Below, piece after piece: positions 1 to 8,191 of a DNA stretch of 64,000 nt. The notes beneath the pieces were generated by a model, which was given only the letters and a program-made list of their open reading frames with translations, ran no database searches and had not been told where the DNA came from. Where the stretch lies: NCBI RefSeq assembly GCF_008369935.1, contig NZ_VTUZ01000012.1, positions 124,001 to 188,000 on the forward strand, written 5' to 3'. This DNA comes from Paraburkholderia panacisoli. GTDB taxonomy: Bacteria; Pseudomonadota; Gammaproteobacteria; Burkholderiales; Burkholderiaceae. A program made the translations under genes and the position numbers. How positions within the stretch are numbered: position 1 is the stretch's first letter; each line of letters starts with the position of its first letter.

Positions 1-827
1 CGCACGAAATAGCGTCCGGCGATGATGTACACCAGCAGCGTCGGCAGCGCGGCGATGATGGCGCCGGCCATGTCCACGTTGTATTCCTTCACGCCGGTCG
101 AGGTGTTCACGAGGTTGTTCAGCGCCACCGTGATCGGCATCGAATCGACGCCGGAGAACACAATACCGAACAGGAAGTCATTCCAGATCTGCGTGAATTG
201 CCAGATCAGGCACACCATGAAAATCGGCAGCGAGACCGGCAACAGGATCTTCGTGAAGATCGTGAAGAAACCCGCGCCGTCGATACGCGCCGCCTTCACG
301 AGTTCAGCCGGAACGCTCACGTAAAAGTTGCGGAAGAACATCGTGGTGAACGCGATACCGTAGATCACGTGGACTAGCACGAGGCCGCTCGTCGTGTTCG
401 ACAGGCCGAGGAAGCCTTCGAGCCGCGCCATCGGCAGCAGGATCGCCTGGAACGGAATGAAGCAGCCGACCAGTAGCATCGTGAAGATCGGATCGGCGCC
501 ACGGAAACGCCAGTGCGTGAGCACATAACCGTTGAACGCGCCGATGATCGACGAGATCAGCACGGCGGGAATCACCATCCGCACCGAGTTCATAAAGAAC
601 GGCTGCATGCCGTCGCAACGCACGCCCGTGCAGGCGCCGCTCCATGCCTTGATCCAGGGATCGATCGTCCAGTGCGACGGCGGCGTGAGCAGATTGCCGC
701 TGCGCAGCTGGTCGATGTCCTTGAACGACGTGGACAGCATCACGTACAGTGGGAACAGGAAGTACAGGGCAAACAGAATCAACGCCGCATATATGACGGC
801 GCGGCTGATCGTCATCTTAGGCTGCAT
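1..827 (-). CDS. gtsC: Sugar (glucose-type) ABC transporter permease, MalG/GtsC family, 3' end cut by window edge
   Basis: Inner-membrane permease subunit of a carbohydrate ABC importer. The frame is open from an ATG at 827 to base 1 (275 codons), so only the last few residues are missing. It begins MQPKMTISR, has several hydrophobic segments, and carries the cytoplasmic EAA-type loop (ELVKAARIDGAG, then LLPVSLPIF) that contacts the ATPase. The ATG at 827 has a GAGGAG Shine-Dalgarno and overlaps the preceding permease gene by 11 bp, implying translational coupling. An internal ATG at 815 is a weaker alternative. It is the third gene after the binding protein and first permease; an ATPase gene would be expected beyond the edge. 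The glucose assignment is inferred from the divergent zwf-pgl-glk genes; the family alone indicates only sugar transport. Confidence 0.88.
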   Translation of the reverse strand, partial: MQPKMTISRAVIYAALILFALYFLFPLYVMLSTSFKDIDQLRSGNLLTPPSHWTIDPWIKAWSGACTGVRCDGMQPFFMNSVRMVIPAVLISSIIGAFNGYVLTHWRFRGADPIFTMLLVGCFIPFQAILLPMARLEGFLGLSNTTSGLVLVHVIYGIAFTTMFFRNFYVSVPAELVKAARIDGAGFFTIFTKILLPVSLPIFMVCLIWQFTQIWNDFLFGIVFSGVDSMPITVALNNLVNTSTGVKEYNVDMAGAIIAALPTLLVYIIAGRYFV

Positions 828-1755
828 TGCGGGTGCTCCTCGATTCCAGATACATCAGCGGCACGAGCACGGCCACAACGGTGGCGAGCATCATCATCGA
901 CGAAGCCGCGCCGACGCCGAGCTGCCCGCGATTGAACGAAAACGTGTACATGAAAATAGCCGGCAGCGACGACGAGGTGCCCGGACCGCCCGCGGTCAAC
1001 GCGACGACCAGGTCGAAGGTCTTGATGGTGATGTGGCAGAGAATCAGCAGCACGGAAAAGAACACCGGCCGCATGCTCGGAATCACGATCTTGCGGTAGA
1101 TGGTGGGCAGGTTTGCGCCGTCCATCTGCGCGGCCTTGAAGATTTCGCTGTCGACACCGCGCAGGCCCGCGAGGAACAGCGCCATCACGAAGCCGGTGGA
1201 TTGCCAGACCGCCGCGATCACGACGCAGAAGATCGCCCGGTCCGGGTCGCCGAGCCAGTTGAACGAAAAGCTCGTCCAGCCCCAGTCGTGCAGCACTTTT
1301 TCGAGGCCGATGCTGGGCGTCATGATCCATTGCCACGCCGTACCCGTCACGATGAACGAGAGCGCCATCGGGTAAAGGAACACCGCGCGCAACGCGCCTT
1401 CATTGCGGATCTGCTGATCGAGCAGGATCGCGAGGAACAGGCCGAGACCTATACAGATCGCGATGAACGGGATGCCGAACCAGCCGAGGTTCGCAGCCGA
1501 AGTCCAGAACACGTCGTTGTCGAACAGTTCGCGATAACGGTCGAGGCCGGCGAATTCATAACGAGGCATCAGCCGCGAAGTGGACAGCGACAGAAAGCCG
1601 GTAATTGCGATGAAGCCATACACGAAGATGAGGCTGATCACGACGCTGGGTGCGAGCACCAGCTTCGGAATCCAGCGATCGGCAAGGGCCGCCATGGGCG
1701 ACGTGCGGCGGGTGACGGTGGCCGTTTTCCCGTTTCCGCTGATAGAAGCAGTCAC
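817..1755 (-). CDS. gtsB: Sugar (glucose-type) ABC transporter permease, MalF/GtsB family
   Basis: A 312-residue inner-membrane permease, partner of the gene that follows. After a short basic N-terminus there are about six hydrophobic segments; the first is near residues 30-55 (LVLAPSVVISLIFVYGF). The EAA-type loop appears as EIFKAAQMDGANLPTIYRKI near residues 210-230. Length matches GtsB/UgpA-like permeases. It lies 215 bp after the binding-protein gene, and its stop overlaps the start of the next permease. Substrate specificity cannot be read from the permease; glucose, possibly with mannose, is inferred from the neighbouring glucose-6-phosphate dehydrogenase, 6-phosphogluconolactonase and glucokinase genes. 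Confidence 0.9.
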   Translation of the reverse strand: MTASISGNGKTATVTRRTSPMAALADRWIPKLVLAPSVVISLIFVYGFIAITGFLSLSTSRLMPRYEFAGLDRYRELFDNDVFWTSAANLGWFGIPFIAICIGLGLFLAILLDQQIRNEGALRAVFLYPMALSFIVTGTAWQWIMTPSIGLEKVLHDWGWTSFSFNWLGDPDRAIFCVVIAAVWQSTGFVMALFLAGLRGVDSEIFKAAQMDGANLPTIYRKIVIPSMRPVFFSVLLILCHITIKTFDLVVALTAGGPGTSSSLPAIFMYTFSFNRGQLGVGAASSMMMLATVVAVLVPLMYLESRSTRNAA

Positions 1756-1918
1756 TACTCGACTCCTGCTGAAACTGTACCGCCGGGGTGGTTGCGCGAG
1801 AACAGCGCAAGCTCCGACGACGGCATAGATGTGACTCCATGAAACCAGGTGAAGCCGCCCGCAAGCCCCACACGCAGCGCACGCAACGCGCGAGCCGCCA
1901 GCGGCGACCTGCAGAACA

Positions 1919-1950
1919 CGCCCGGCGCTTCCTCAGGAAGCCACCGGGCG
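1919..1950 (-). promoter_or_regulatory. Strong stem-loop between binding-protein and permease genes
   Basis: The sequence folds into a 7-bp outer stem (CGCCCGG with CCGGGCG) and a 6-bp inner stem (GCTTCC with GGAAGC) around a TCA loop. It starts about 20 nt past the stop codon of the binding-protein gene. No T-run follows on the minus strand, so it is not a classical terminator. In other sugar ABC operons such a hairpin stabilises the upstream mRNA and lowers permease expression; that role is inferred here. Confidence 0.6.
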
Positions 1951-1970
1951 CGCTGCTTCGCTTACTTCAC

Positions 1971-3218
1971 TTACTTGGTCTTCGCTGCCTTCGCGAGCGC
2001 GGCAACTGCGCTCTTCGAATCCTGCTGCGAGTTCATGAACTTCGTGACCACGTCGGAGATCGCACCGGCTGCTGCATCCGGTTGCGCCATGCCGTGCGCC
2101 AGCGAAGGCACATAGCCGCCCGCCTTGATCGCGACCTGTTCATCCGCGTACGACTTCTTCGCGCAGTCGTCGAACTTGTCCATCGGCACGCCGAGACGCA
2201 CCGGGATCGAGCCTTTGTTCAGGCTGAACTGCTCCTGGAACTCCGGCGACATGATCGTCTTCGCAAGCGCCAGTTGACCCGGCGTCGCAGCCTTCTGGCC
2301 CTTCTGCTGGAAGAACACGAACGAGTCGACGTTGAACGTGTAGGCCTTTTCCGTGCCCGGTACAGCGGCGCAGATGTAGTCCGAACCCGACTTCTTGCCG
2401 GCGTTGGTGAATTCGCCCTTCGCCCAGTCGCCCATGAACTGCATGCCGGCCTTGCCGTTGATGACCATTGCGGTGGCGAGGTTCCAGTCACGGCCCGTGC
2501 GGCCCGCGTCGAAGTAGCCCTGGATCTTGCGGACCGTGTCGAACACGCCGACCATCTTGTCCGAAGTCAGCGTCTTTTCGTCGAGGTCGACGATTGCCTT
2601 CTTGTAGAAGTCCGCGCCTTGCGACAGCACGACGTCTTCCCACAGCGTCAGGTCTTGCCACGGCTGACCGCCCATGGCGATCGGCTGAATGCCCGCGGCC
2701 TTCATCTTGTCGGCCACCGCGAAGAACTCAGCCCACGTGGTCGGCACCTTGCCGCCCGCCTTTTCCAGCGCTGCCTTGTTGATGTACAGCCAGTTCACGC
2801 GGTGCACGCCGAACGGTGCGCCAACGTAGTGACCGTCCGCGTGCATGATCTTGTCGATCTCCGGCGGCAGGTTCTTCTTCCAGTCGCCTGCAACTGCGTC
2901 GATCGGCACCAGCACCCCTTGCGAAGCCCAATCCTGGATCAGCGGACCCTTGATCTGCGCGGCGCTCGGCGCATTGCCCGAGATCACCTGCGTCTTCAGA
3001 GCCGTCATGGCTGCCGCGCCGGCGCCACCCGCAACTGCGAAGTCCTTCCACGTGTAACCCTGCTTCGTCATGTCGTCCTTGAGGACGCCGACGGCTTTCG
3101 ATTCGCCGCCCGAAGTCCACCAGTGCAACACTTCGACCGACTCGGCAGCCTGCACCGCCGAGACGCCACACATCAGACCCGCAGCGCACAAAGCGCCCAT
3201 GATCGCGCGAATTTTCAT
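1971..3218 (-). CDS. gtsA: Periplasmic sugar-binding protein of the glucose-type ABC transporter
   Basis: A 415-residue extracellular solute-binding protein (family 1). It has a clear signal peptide (MKIRAIMGALCAAGLMCGVSAVQA, cleavage before AESVEV), followed by the typical opening EVLHWWTSGGE. Other family features are the conserved NGKAGMQFMGDWAKGEF segment near residues 250-270 and the C-terminal ALAKAAK. It captures sugar in the periplasm and hands it to the two permeases encoded downstream. The start is supported by GGAGGAGATAAGC just upstream of the ATG. It is transcribed divergently from zwf across a 550-bp spacer, consistent with co-regulation of glucose uptake and oxidation. The exact sugar is inferred from context. 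Confidence 0.9.
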   Translation of the reverse strand: MKIRAIMGALCAAGLMCGVSAVQAAESVEVLHWWTSGGESKAVGVLKDDMTKQGYTWKDFAVAGGAGAAAMTALKTQVISGNAPSAAQIKGPLIQDWASQGVLVPIDAVAGDWKKNLPPEIDKIMHADGHYVGAPFGVHRVNWLYINKAALEKAGGKVPTTWAEFFAVADKMKAAGIQPIAMGGQPWQDLTLWEDVVLSQGADFYKKAIVDLDEKTLTSDKMVGVFDTVRKIQGYFDAGRTGRDWNLATAMVINGKAGMQFMGDWAKGEFTNAGKKSGSDYICAAVPGTEKAYTFNVDSFVFFQQKGQKAATPGQLALAKTIMSPEFQEQFSLNKGSIPVRLGVPMDKFDDCAKKSYADEQVAIKAGGYVPSLAHGMAQPDAAAGAISDVVTKFMNSQQDSKSAVAALAKAAKTK

Positions 3219-3648
3219 TGCTTATCTCCTCCAGACACCTGAACAAAAAAACAAATGGCCCCTGATGTCGCCAGGGTGCTGTGGTTGGTTCAAACAGGCA
3301 AAACACTGGGCGATCGAGCACGGTCGGGCGCATGCGCAAGGCATGTGCCGGCGGACCGGTGTCCGACCGCTAGAAGCTCAAGAGATGAGTGGTTTGGGAT
3401 GCAACTGTTTGTCTCCTCTTTTGATTTTTGCCTGCCCGCGTCGCGCGGCAGACTCGAGGTGCCTTGCATGTGAACCTGGACAACCGCGCTGCGAGCCGTT
3501 ACCACCCCGGCTTTCCGTAAGGCCGCCGGGGCCTGCTGGCAGATGCCGGCACGCAATGTCCATTAACATGCAGGGACGCCTGCCGATCCGGGAAAACGCG
3601 CATTTTGCCGAACAGCGCACGCTTTTTTCATCGAATTAGCGCTACCTC
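3219..3648. other. Divergent intergenic region between gtsA and zwf
   Basis: About 430 bp without a convincing gene. Short open frames here lack ribosome-binding sites and family resemblance. The stretch must hold the leftward gtsA promoter. The zwf-proximal end is annotated separately as a promoter with a palindromic operator. I see no second copy of that palindrome on the gtsA side. Confidence 0.5.
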
Positions 3649-3676
3649 TTGATTTGGATTGTAGTTAAACTACAAT
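3649..3676 (+). promoter_or_regulatory. zwf promoter with overlapping palindromic operator (candidate HexR site)
   Basis: A perfect inverted repeat lies at 3658-3676: arms ATTGTAGTT and AACTACAAT around one central A. It contains the outer TTGT...ACAA half-sites known from HexR operators of Entner-Doudoroff genes in pseudomonads, with a slightly longer spacer (9 nt). TTGATT (3649-3654) and TACAAT (3671-3676), 16 bp apart, make a plausible sigma-70 promoter, so the palindrome would cover spacer and -10 and binding would repress. zwf starts 92 bp downstream. A HexR-like RpiR domain is encoded three genes along, fused to glucokinase. The palindrome is seen directly; the regulator is inferred. 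Confidence 0.7.
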
Positions 3677-3768
3677 TCAGTGTCAAAAAATATTTTATCG
3701 GACTACGGTCGCCTTTTCCGAACAGTGCGCGCTCAGCGCGGCGGCCCCCAGGACATCGACGGAGACTC

Positions 3769-5232
3769 ATGCAAACCGACTCAAGCTTCACTTTCGTTCT
3801 CTTCGGCGGAACCGGCGATCTGTCGATGCGCAAGATCCTGCCCGCACTGTTTGAAGCGCACCGTGCAGGCGGCATGCTCGCCGACAGCGGCAAGATCGTC
3901 GCGGTGGCGCGGCATGCGGCGGATCGCGCCGAGTACCTCCAATGGGTGAACGAGCACGTCAAACCGCATGTGTCGAAGAACGGCGTCGACGAAGCGGCGT
4001 GGACGAGCTTCCTCGCGCGCATCGAGTTCGTGAAGATCGATCTCGGCAATCCGGAAGACTTCGCGCAGTTGCGCGACGCCGTGCGCGACCTGCCCGGCAT
4101 CCGCGTGTTCTATCTGGCCACGGGCCCGTCGCTGTTCGTGCCGATCTGCCATGCACTGGCGTCGGTGGGGCTCAACGAAAACGCGCGCATCGTGCTCGAA
4201 AAGCCCCTCGGCTACGACCTGAAGTCGTCGAATGCGATCAACGATGCGGTCGGCGAGATCTTCGCGGAAGAACAGATCTACCGGATCGACCACTACCTCG
4301 GTAAAGAGCCGGTGCAGAACCTGCTCGCGCTGCGCTTCGGCAATGCGCTGTTCGAACCGTTGTGGCGCCGCGAGTGGGTCGAGAGCATTCAGATCACGAT
4401 TGCCGAGGAACTCGGCGTCGAAGCACGCGGCGACTTCTATGACAACACCGGTGCGCTGCGCGACATGGTGCAAAACCATTTGCTGCAGTTGCTGTCGATC
4501 GTCGCGATGGAGCCGCCGCACTCGATGGATTCGGACTCGGTGCGCGACGAAAAGCTGCGCGTGCTGCGCGCGCTGAAACCGATCGATCCGAACGAAATCG
4601 GCAAGGTCGCGGTGCGCGGCCAGTATCATGCCGGCGGGATTCGCGGCACACCTGTGCCGGCCTACGCGACCGAACCCGGTGTGAAGGCGGACAGCACGAC
4701 CGAAACCTTCGTTGCACTGAAGGTCGAGATCGAGAACTGGCGCTGGGCCGGCGTGCCGTTTTTCCTGCGCACCGGCAAGCGGCTCGCGGATCGCGTCGCC
4801 GAAATCGTGGTGAATTTCCGTCCGGTGCCGCATTCGGCGCTGGGCGTGTCCGCGTTGCGCGCGGGCGCGAACCGACTGGTGATCCGCCTGCAGCCGAACG
4901 AAACCATTCGCCTCTACTGTCTCGCGAAGCAGCCCGGCGAAGGCATGAACCTCGCGAGCGTGCACCTCGACCTCGCGTTCGACCAGTTCTTCCGCGAAGG
5001 ACAGATGGAGGCGTATCAACGCCTGCTGCTCGACGTGATCAACGGCCGCCTCGCGCTGTTCGTGCGGCGCGACGAGCAGGAAGCCGCATGGCGTTGGGTC
5101 GAACCGATCCTGAATGAATGGATGGCCTCGCACAAGCCGCCCAAGCCGTATGCGGCGGGCACGTGGGGACCGGCCGCGGCGAGCGCGATGCTGGCGCAGC
5201 ACGGCACCTGCTGGCTCGAAGAAGAGAATTGA
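3769..5232 (+). CDS. zwf: Glucose-6-phosphate 1-dehydrogenase
   Basis: Oxidises glucose-6-phosphate to 6-phosphoglucono-lactone with NAD(P)+, the first step of the Entner-Doudoroff and oxidative pentose-phosphate routes. The product is 487 residues, the usual size. The nucleotide-binding GGTGDL motif is at residues 13-18, EKPLGYD near 144-150, and the active-site signature RIDHYLGK at 172-179 with catalytic His175 and substrate-binding Lys179. The ATG at 3769 follows GGAGAC; the open frame extends further upstream, but only this start gives the normal N-terminus (MQTDSSFTFVLFGG). It is first in an apparent zwf-pgl-glk/hexR operon and is probably controlled by the palindrome overlapping its promoter. 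Confidence 0.97.
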   Translation: MQTDSSFTFVLFGGTGDLSMRKILPALFEAHRAGGMLADSGKIVAVARHAADRAEYLQWVNEHVKPHVSKNGVDEAAWTSFLARIEFVKIDLGNPEDFAQLRDAVRDLPGIRVFYLATGPSLFVPICHALASVGLNENARIVLEKPLGYDLKSSNAINDAVGEIFAEEQIYRIDHYLGKEPVQNLLALRFGNALFEPLWRREWVESIQITIAEELGVEARGDFYDNTGALRDMVQNHLLQLLSIVAMEPPHSMDSDSVRDEKLRVLRALKPIDPNEIGKVAVRGQYHAGGIRGTPVPAYATEPGVKADSTTETFVALKVEIENWRWAGVPFFLRTGKRLADRVAEIVVNFRPVPHSALGVSALRAGANRLVIRLQPNETIRLYCLAKQPGEGMNLASVHLDLAFDQFFREGQMEAYQRLLLDVINGRLALFVRRDEQEAAWRWVEPILNEWMASHKPPKPYAAGTWGPAAASAMLAQHGTCWLEEEN

Positions 5233-5415
5233 CGGACGGCGCTGCGCGATGTTCGATCGAATATAGCGCGGCGCCGGAGTAAGACCCACCGACGAACTGA
5301 ACGGAATGGCGCCGGTATCGCCCAGGCGCCTGCAAGCCATCCCACCTTGCAGACGCAGCGCGAGAGCAGTACGGCAGATTCCGCAGATCAAACAAAAAAG
5401 CAGCACGGAGGAGAA

Positions 5416-6123
5416 GTGATCGAGCTTCACGCTTTCGACGATCAACGCGCCCAATCCGACGCGTTGGCGAAAGCGGTTGGCGACGCGTTACATGCGTCGC
5501 TCGCCGCACAGGCGGCCGCGTCAACCACTGGCACGCGCCCCGCAATGCTTGCAGTGTCCGGCGGCAGTAGTCCGCGTCCGTTCCTGCAAACGTTGTCTAC
5601 GCAATCCTTCGACTGGGCGCGCATCGCCGTGACCCTGGTCGACGACCGCTGGGTGCCGGAAACGGACAGCGCGAGCAACGCGCAACTGGCGCACGCCACG
5701 TTGTTGCAGAACGCTGCGCGCAACGCCACGTTCTGGCCGCTGGTCGACACCGCCCAGGATCTGCACGCGCATGTCGCCGCGCTGAACGCCGACGCGCGCT
5801 TTAGCGCAGTGCCGGACGTCGCGGTGCTCGGCATGGGCGAGGACGGCCATACCGCATCGATCTTCGCGGACTCGCCCGAATGGGATCACGCGATCACCAC
5901 CACCGAACGCTTCGTCGCCGTGCATCCCGGCAGCGCGCCGCATGCGCGCGTGAGCTGGTCGCTCTCCGCGCTGAAGGAAGTGAAGCACCTGTTTTTGCTG
6001 ATCGCAGGACCGCGCAAGATGGACGTGCTCAATGCAGCCGCCGCTTCGCTACAAAAAAATGCCATCTCACAGCTGGCAAACGACAAGGGAGTGAGACTCG
6101 ATGTCTACTGGTGTGCAAACTAA
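5416..6123 (+). CDS. pgl: 6-phosphogluconolactonase
   Basis: Hydrolyses 6-phosphoglucono-lactone to 6-phosphogluconate, following Zwf. From the GTG at 5416 the protein is 235 residues, normal for the SugarP-isomerase-type Pgl family. Family motifs include AVSGGSSPRPF (phosphate loop), VDDRWVPETDSASN and GMGEDGHTASIF. I chose the GTG because GGAGGAG precedes it by three bases and it gives the typical start (MIELHAFDD); an in-frame TTG at 5347 would add 23 atypical residues. Its 3' end overlaps the glucokinase/HexR gene by 23 bp, so the two are probably translationally coupled. Confidence 0.93.
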   Translation: MIELHAFDDQRAQSDALAKAVGDALHASLAAQAAASTTGTRPAMLAVSGGSSPRPFLQTLSTQSFDWARIAVTLVDDRWVPETDSASNAQLAHATLLQNAARNATFWPLVDTAQDLHAHVAALNADARFSAVPDVAVLGMGEDGHTASIFADSPEWDHAITTTERFVAVHPGSAPHARVSWSLSALKEVKHLFLLIAGPRKMDVLNAAAASLQKNAISQLANDKGVRLDVYWCAN

Positions 6124-8017
6124 GGCTGTGCCGGGCGCGGGCCAGCACGCCGACGGACCGAGGCTGCTGGCCGACATCGGCGGCACCAACGCGCGTTTCG
6201 CGCTGGAGACGGGCCCGGGCGAAATCGGCTCGGTGCTGGTCTATCCGTGCGCGGACTATCCGGGCGTCGCCGACGTCATCAAGAAGTATCTGAAGGACAC
6301 CAAGATCGGCCGCGTGAATCATGCGGCGATCGCGATTGCGAACCCGGTCGACGGCGACCAGGTGAGCATGACGAATCACGACTGGACCTTTTCGATCGAA
6401 GCGACGCGCCGCGCGCTCGGCTTCGACACATTGCTGGTGGTGAACGATTTCACCGCGCTGGCGATGGCGCTGCCCGGCCTCACCGACGCGCAGCGCGTCC
6501 AGGTGGGCGGTGGCGCGCGCCGTCCGAACAGCGTGATCGGCCTGCTCGGGCCCGGCACCGGCATGGGCGTGTCCGGCCTGATTCCCGCCGACGACCGCTG
6601 GATCGCGCTCGGCAGCGAAGGCGGCCATGCCACCTTCGCGCCCGCCGACGAACGTGAAGACATCGTGCTCCAATACGCGCGCAAGAAGTGGTCGCACGTG
6701 TCGTTCGAACGCGTGGCCGCCGGCCCCGGCGTCGAAGTGATTTACCGCGCGCTCGCGGGCCGCGACAAGAAGCGCGTGGCGGCCAATGTCGACACGATCG
6801 AGATCGTCAAACGCGCGCTGGACGGCGAGCCGCTGGCGGCCGAATCCGTCGACGTGTTCTGCGGCATCCTCGGCACCTTCGCGGGCAATATCGCGGTGAC
6901 GCTCGGCGCGCTGGGCGGCATCTACATCGGCGGCGGCGTGGTGCCGCGTCTCGGCGAGTTCTTCGCGCGCTCGTCGTTTCGCCAGCGCTTCGAGGCAAAG
7001 GGCCGCTTCGAGGCGTATCTGCAGAACGTGCCGACCTATGTGATCACCGCCGAATATCCGGCCTTCCTCGGCGTCTCGGCGATTCTCGCCGAGCAGCTGT
7101 CGAATCGGGCGGGCGGCAGTTCGTCGGCGGTGTTCGAGCGGATTCGCCAGATGCGCGATGCGTTGACGCCGGCCGAGCGCCGCGTCGCCGATCTCGCGCT
7201 CAATCATCCGCGCTCGATCATCAACGACCCGATCGTCGATATCGCGCGCAAGGCCGACGTGAGTCAGCCCACCGTGATCCGCTTCTGCCGTTCGCTCGGC
7301 TGCCAGGGTCTGTCGGATTTCAAGCTGAAGCTCGCAACGGGTTTGACCGGCACGATCCCGGTGAGCCATAGCCAGGTGCACCTCGGCGATACCGCGACGG
7401 ATTTCGGCGCGAAGGTGCTGGACAACACCGTGTCGGCGATTCTGCAGTTGCGCGAGCATCTGAACTTCGAGCATGTGGAGCGCGCGATCGATCTGCTGAA
7501 CGGCGCGCGGCGCATCGAGTTCTACGGGCTCGGCAATTCGAACATCGTCGCGCAGGACGCGCACTACAAGTTCTTCCGCTTCGGCATTCCGACCATCGCC
7601 TATGGCGATCTGTACATGCAGGCGGCGTCGGCTGCGTTGCTCGGCAAGGGCGATGTGATCGTGGCCGTCTCCAAGTCGGGCCGCGCGCCCGAACTGCTGC
7701 GCGTGCTGGACGTCGCGATGCAGGCCGGCGCGAAGGTGATCGCGATTACGTCGAGCAATACGCCGCTCGCCAAGCGCGCCACCGTCGCGCTCGAAACCGA
7801 TCACATCGAGATTCGCGAGTCGCAGCTGTCGATGATCTCGCGCATCCTGCATCTGGTGATGATCGACATTCTCGCGGTCGGGGTCGCGATCCGTCGCGCG
7901 GTGCCGAGCGCGGACGTGGCCGAGACAGTCGCCAAGGCGCGCGAAGGCGCCGACGACGACGCCACCGCCGTGCTGGACTGGTTGAGCCACGGCGCGGCTT
8001 CATCGGCCCGCGATTGA
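6101..8017 (+). CDS. glk: Bifunctional glucokinase / RpiR-family (HexR-like) transcriptional regulator
   Basis: A 638-residue fusion. Residues ~20-340 are a Glk-type glucokinase that phosphorylates glucose with ATP: phosphate-binding LLADIGGTNARF at 22-33, then LGPGTGMGVSGL. Residues ~343-415 are an RpiR-type helix-turn-helix domain (ALTPAERRVADLAL, then VSQPTVIRFCRSLGC). Residues ~459-566 are a SIS sugar-phosphate-binding domain (FYGLGNSNIVAQDAHYK, VAVSKSGRAPELL). In separate HexR proteins the SIS domain senses KDPG and releases Entner-Doudoroff operators. The fused form is known from Burkholderia relatives. It would let the enzyme for glucose entry also read pathway flux and control zwf, but that autoregulation is inferred. 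A GGGAG ribosome site precedes the ATG, inside the 3' end of pgl. Confidence 0.95.
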   Translation: MSTGVQTKAVPGAGQHADGPRLLADIGGTNARFALETGPGEIGSVLVYPCADYPGVADVIKKYLKDTKIGRVNHAAIAIANPVDGDQVSMTNHDWTFSIEATRRALGFDTLLVVNDFTALAMALPGLTDAQRVQVGGGARRPNSVIGLLGPGTGMGVSGLIPADDRWIALGSEGGHATFAPADEREDIVLQYARKKWSHVSFERVAAGPGVEVIYRALAGRDKKRVAANVDTIEIVKRALDGEPLAAESVDVFCGILGTFAGNIAVTLGALGGIYIGGGVVPRLGEFFARSSFRQRFEAKGRFEAYLQNVPTYVITAEYPAFLGVSAILAEQLSNRAGGSSSAVFERIRQMRDALTPAERRVADLALNHPRSIINDPIVDIARKADVSQPTVIRFCRSLGCQGLSDFKLKLATGLTGTIPVSHSQVHLGDTATDFGAKVLDNTVSAILQLREHLNFEHVERAIDLLNGARRIEFYGLGNSNIVAQDAHYKFFRFGIPTIAYGDLYMQAASAALLGKGDVIVAVSKSGRAPELLRVLDVAMQAGAKVIAITSSNTPLAKRATVALETDHIEIRESQLSMISRILHLVMIDILAVGVAIRRAVPSADVAETVAKAREGADDDATAVLDWLSHGAASSARD

Positions 8018-8191
8018 AGCACTGAATCAGCCTGCATCGCTCGGCATCCATCGCGATCCGCGCGGCGCAGGTGTTCTGCTGCGCTGTTATGCCACGTCCG
8101 CTGTTATCTCAGGTCATTGCCCGCCGTCGTTGTCGCCCGGACAAACAGCGATAATAGATGCTCCATCGCCCGAGGCAACACGCACAGCCCG

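Noticed and set aside
3219..3648. Small open frames between gtsA and zwf as genes
   Set aside because: They overlap one another in several frames, lack Shine-Dalgarno sequences and show no recognisable domain.
6029..7990. 653-codon frame opposite glk/hexR
   Set aside because: The plus strand encodes two recognisable domains. The minus frame has His/Arg/Asp-rich shadow composition.
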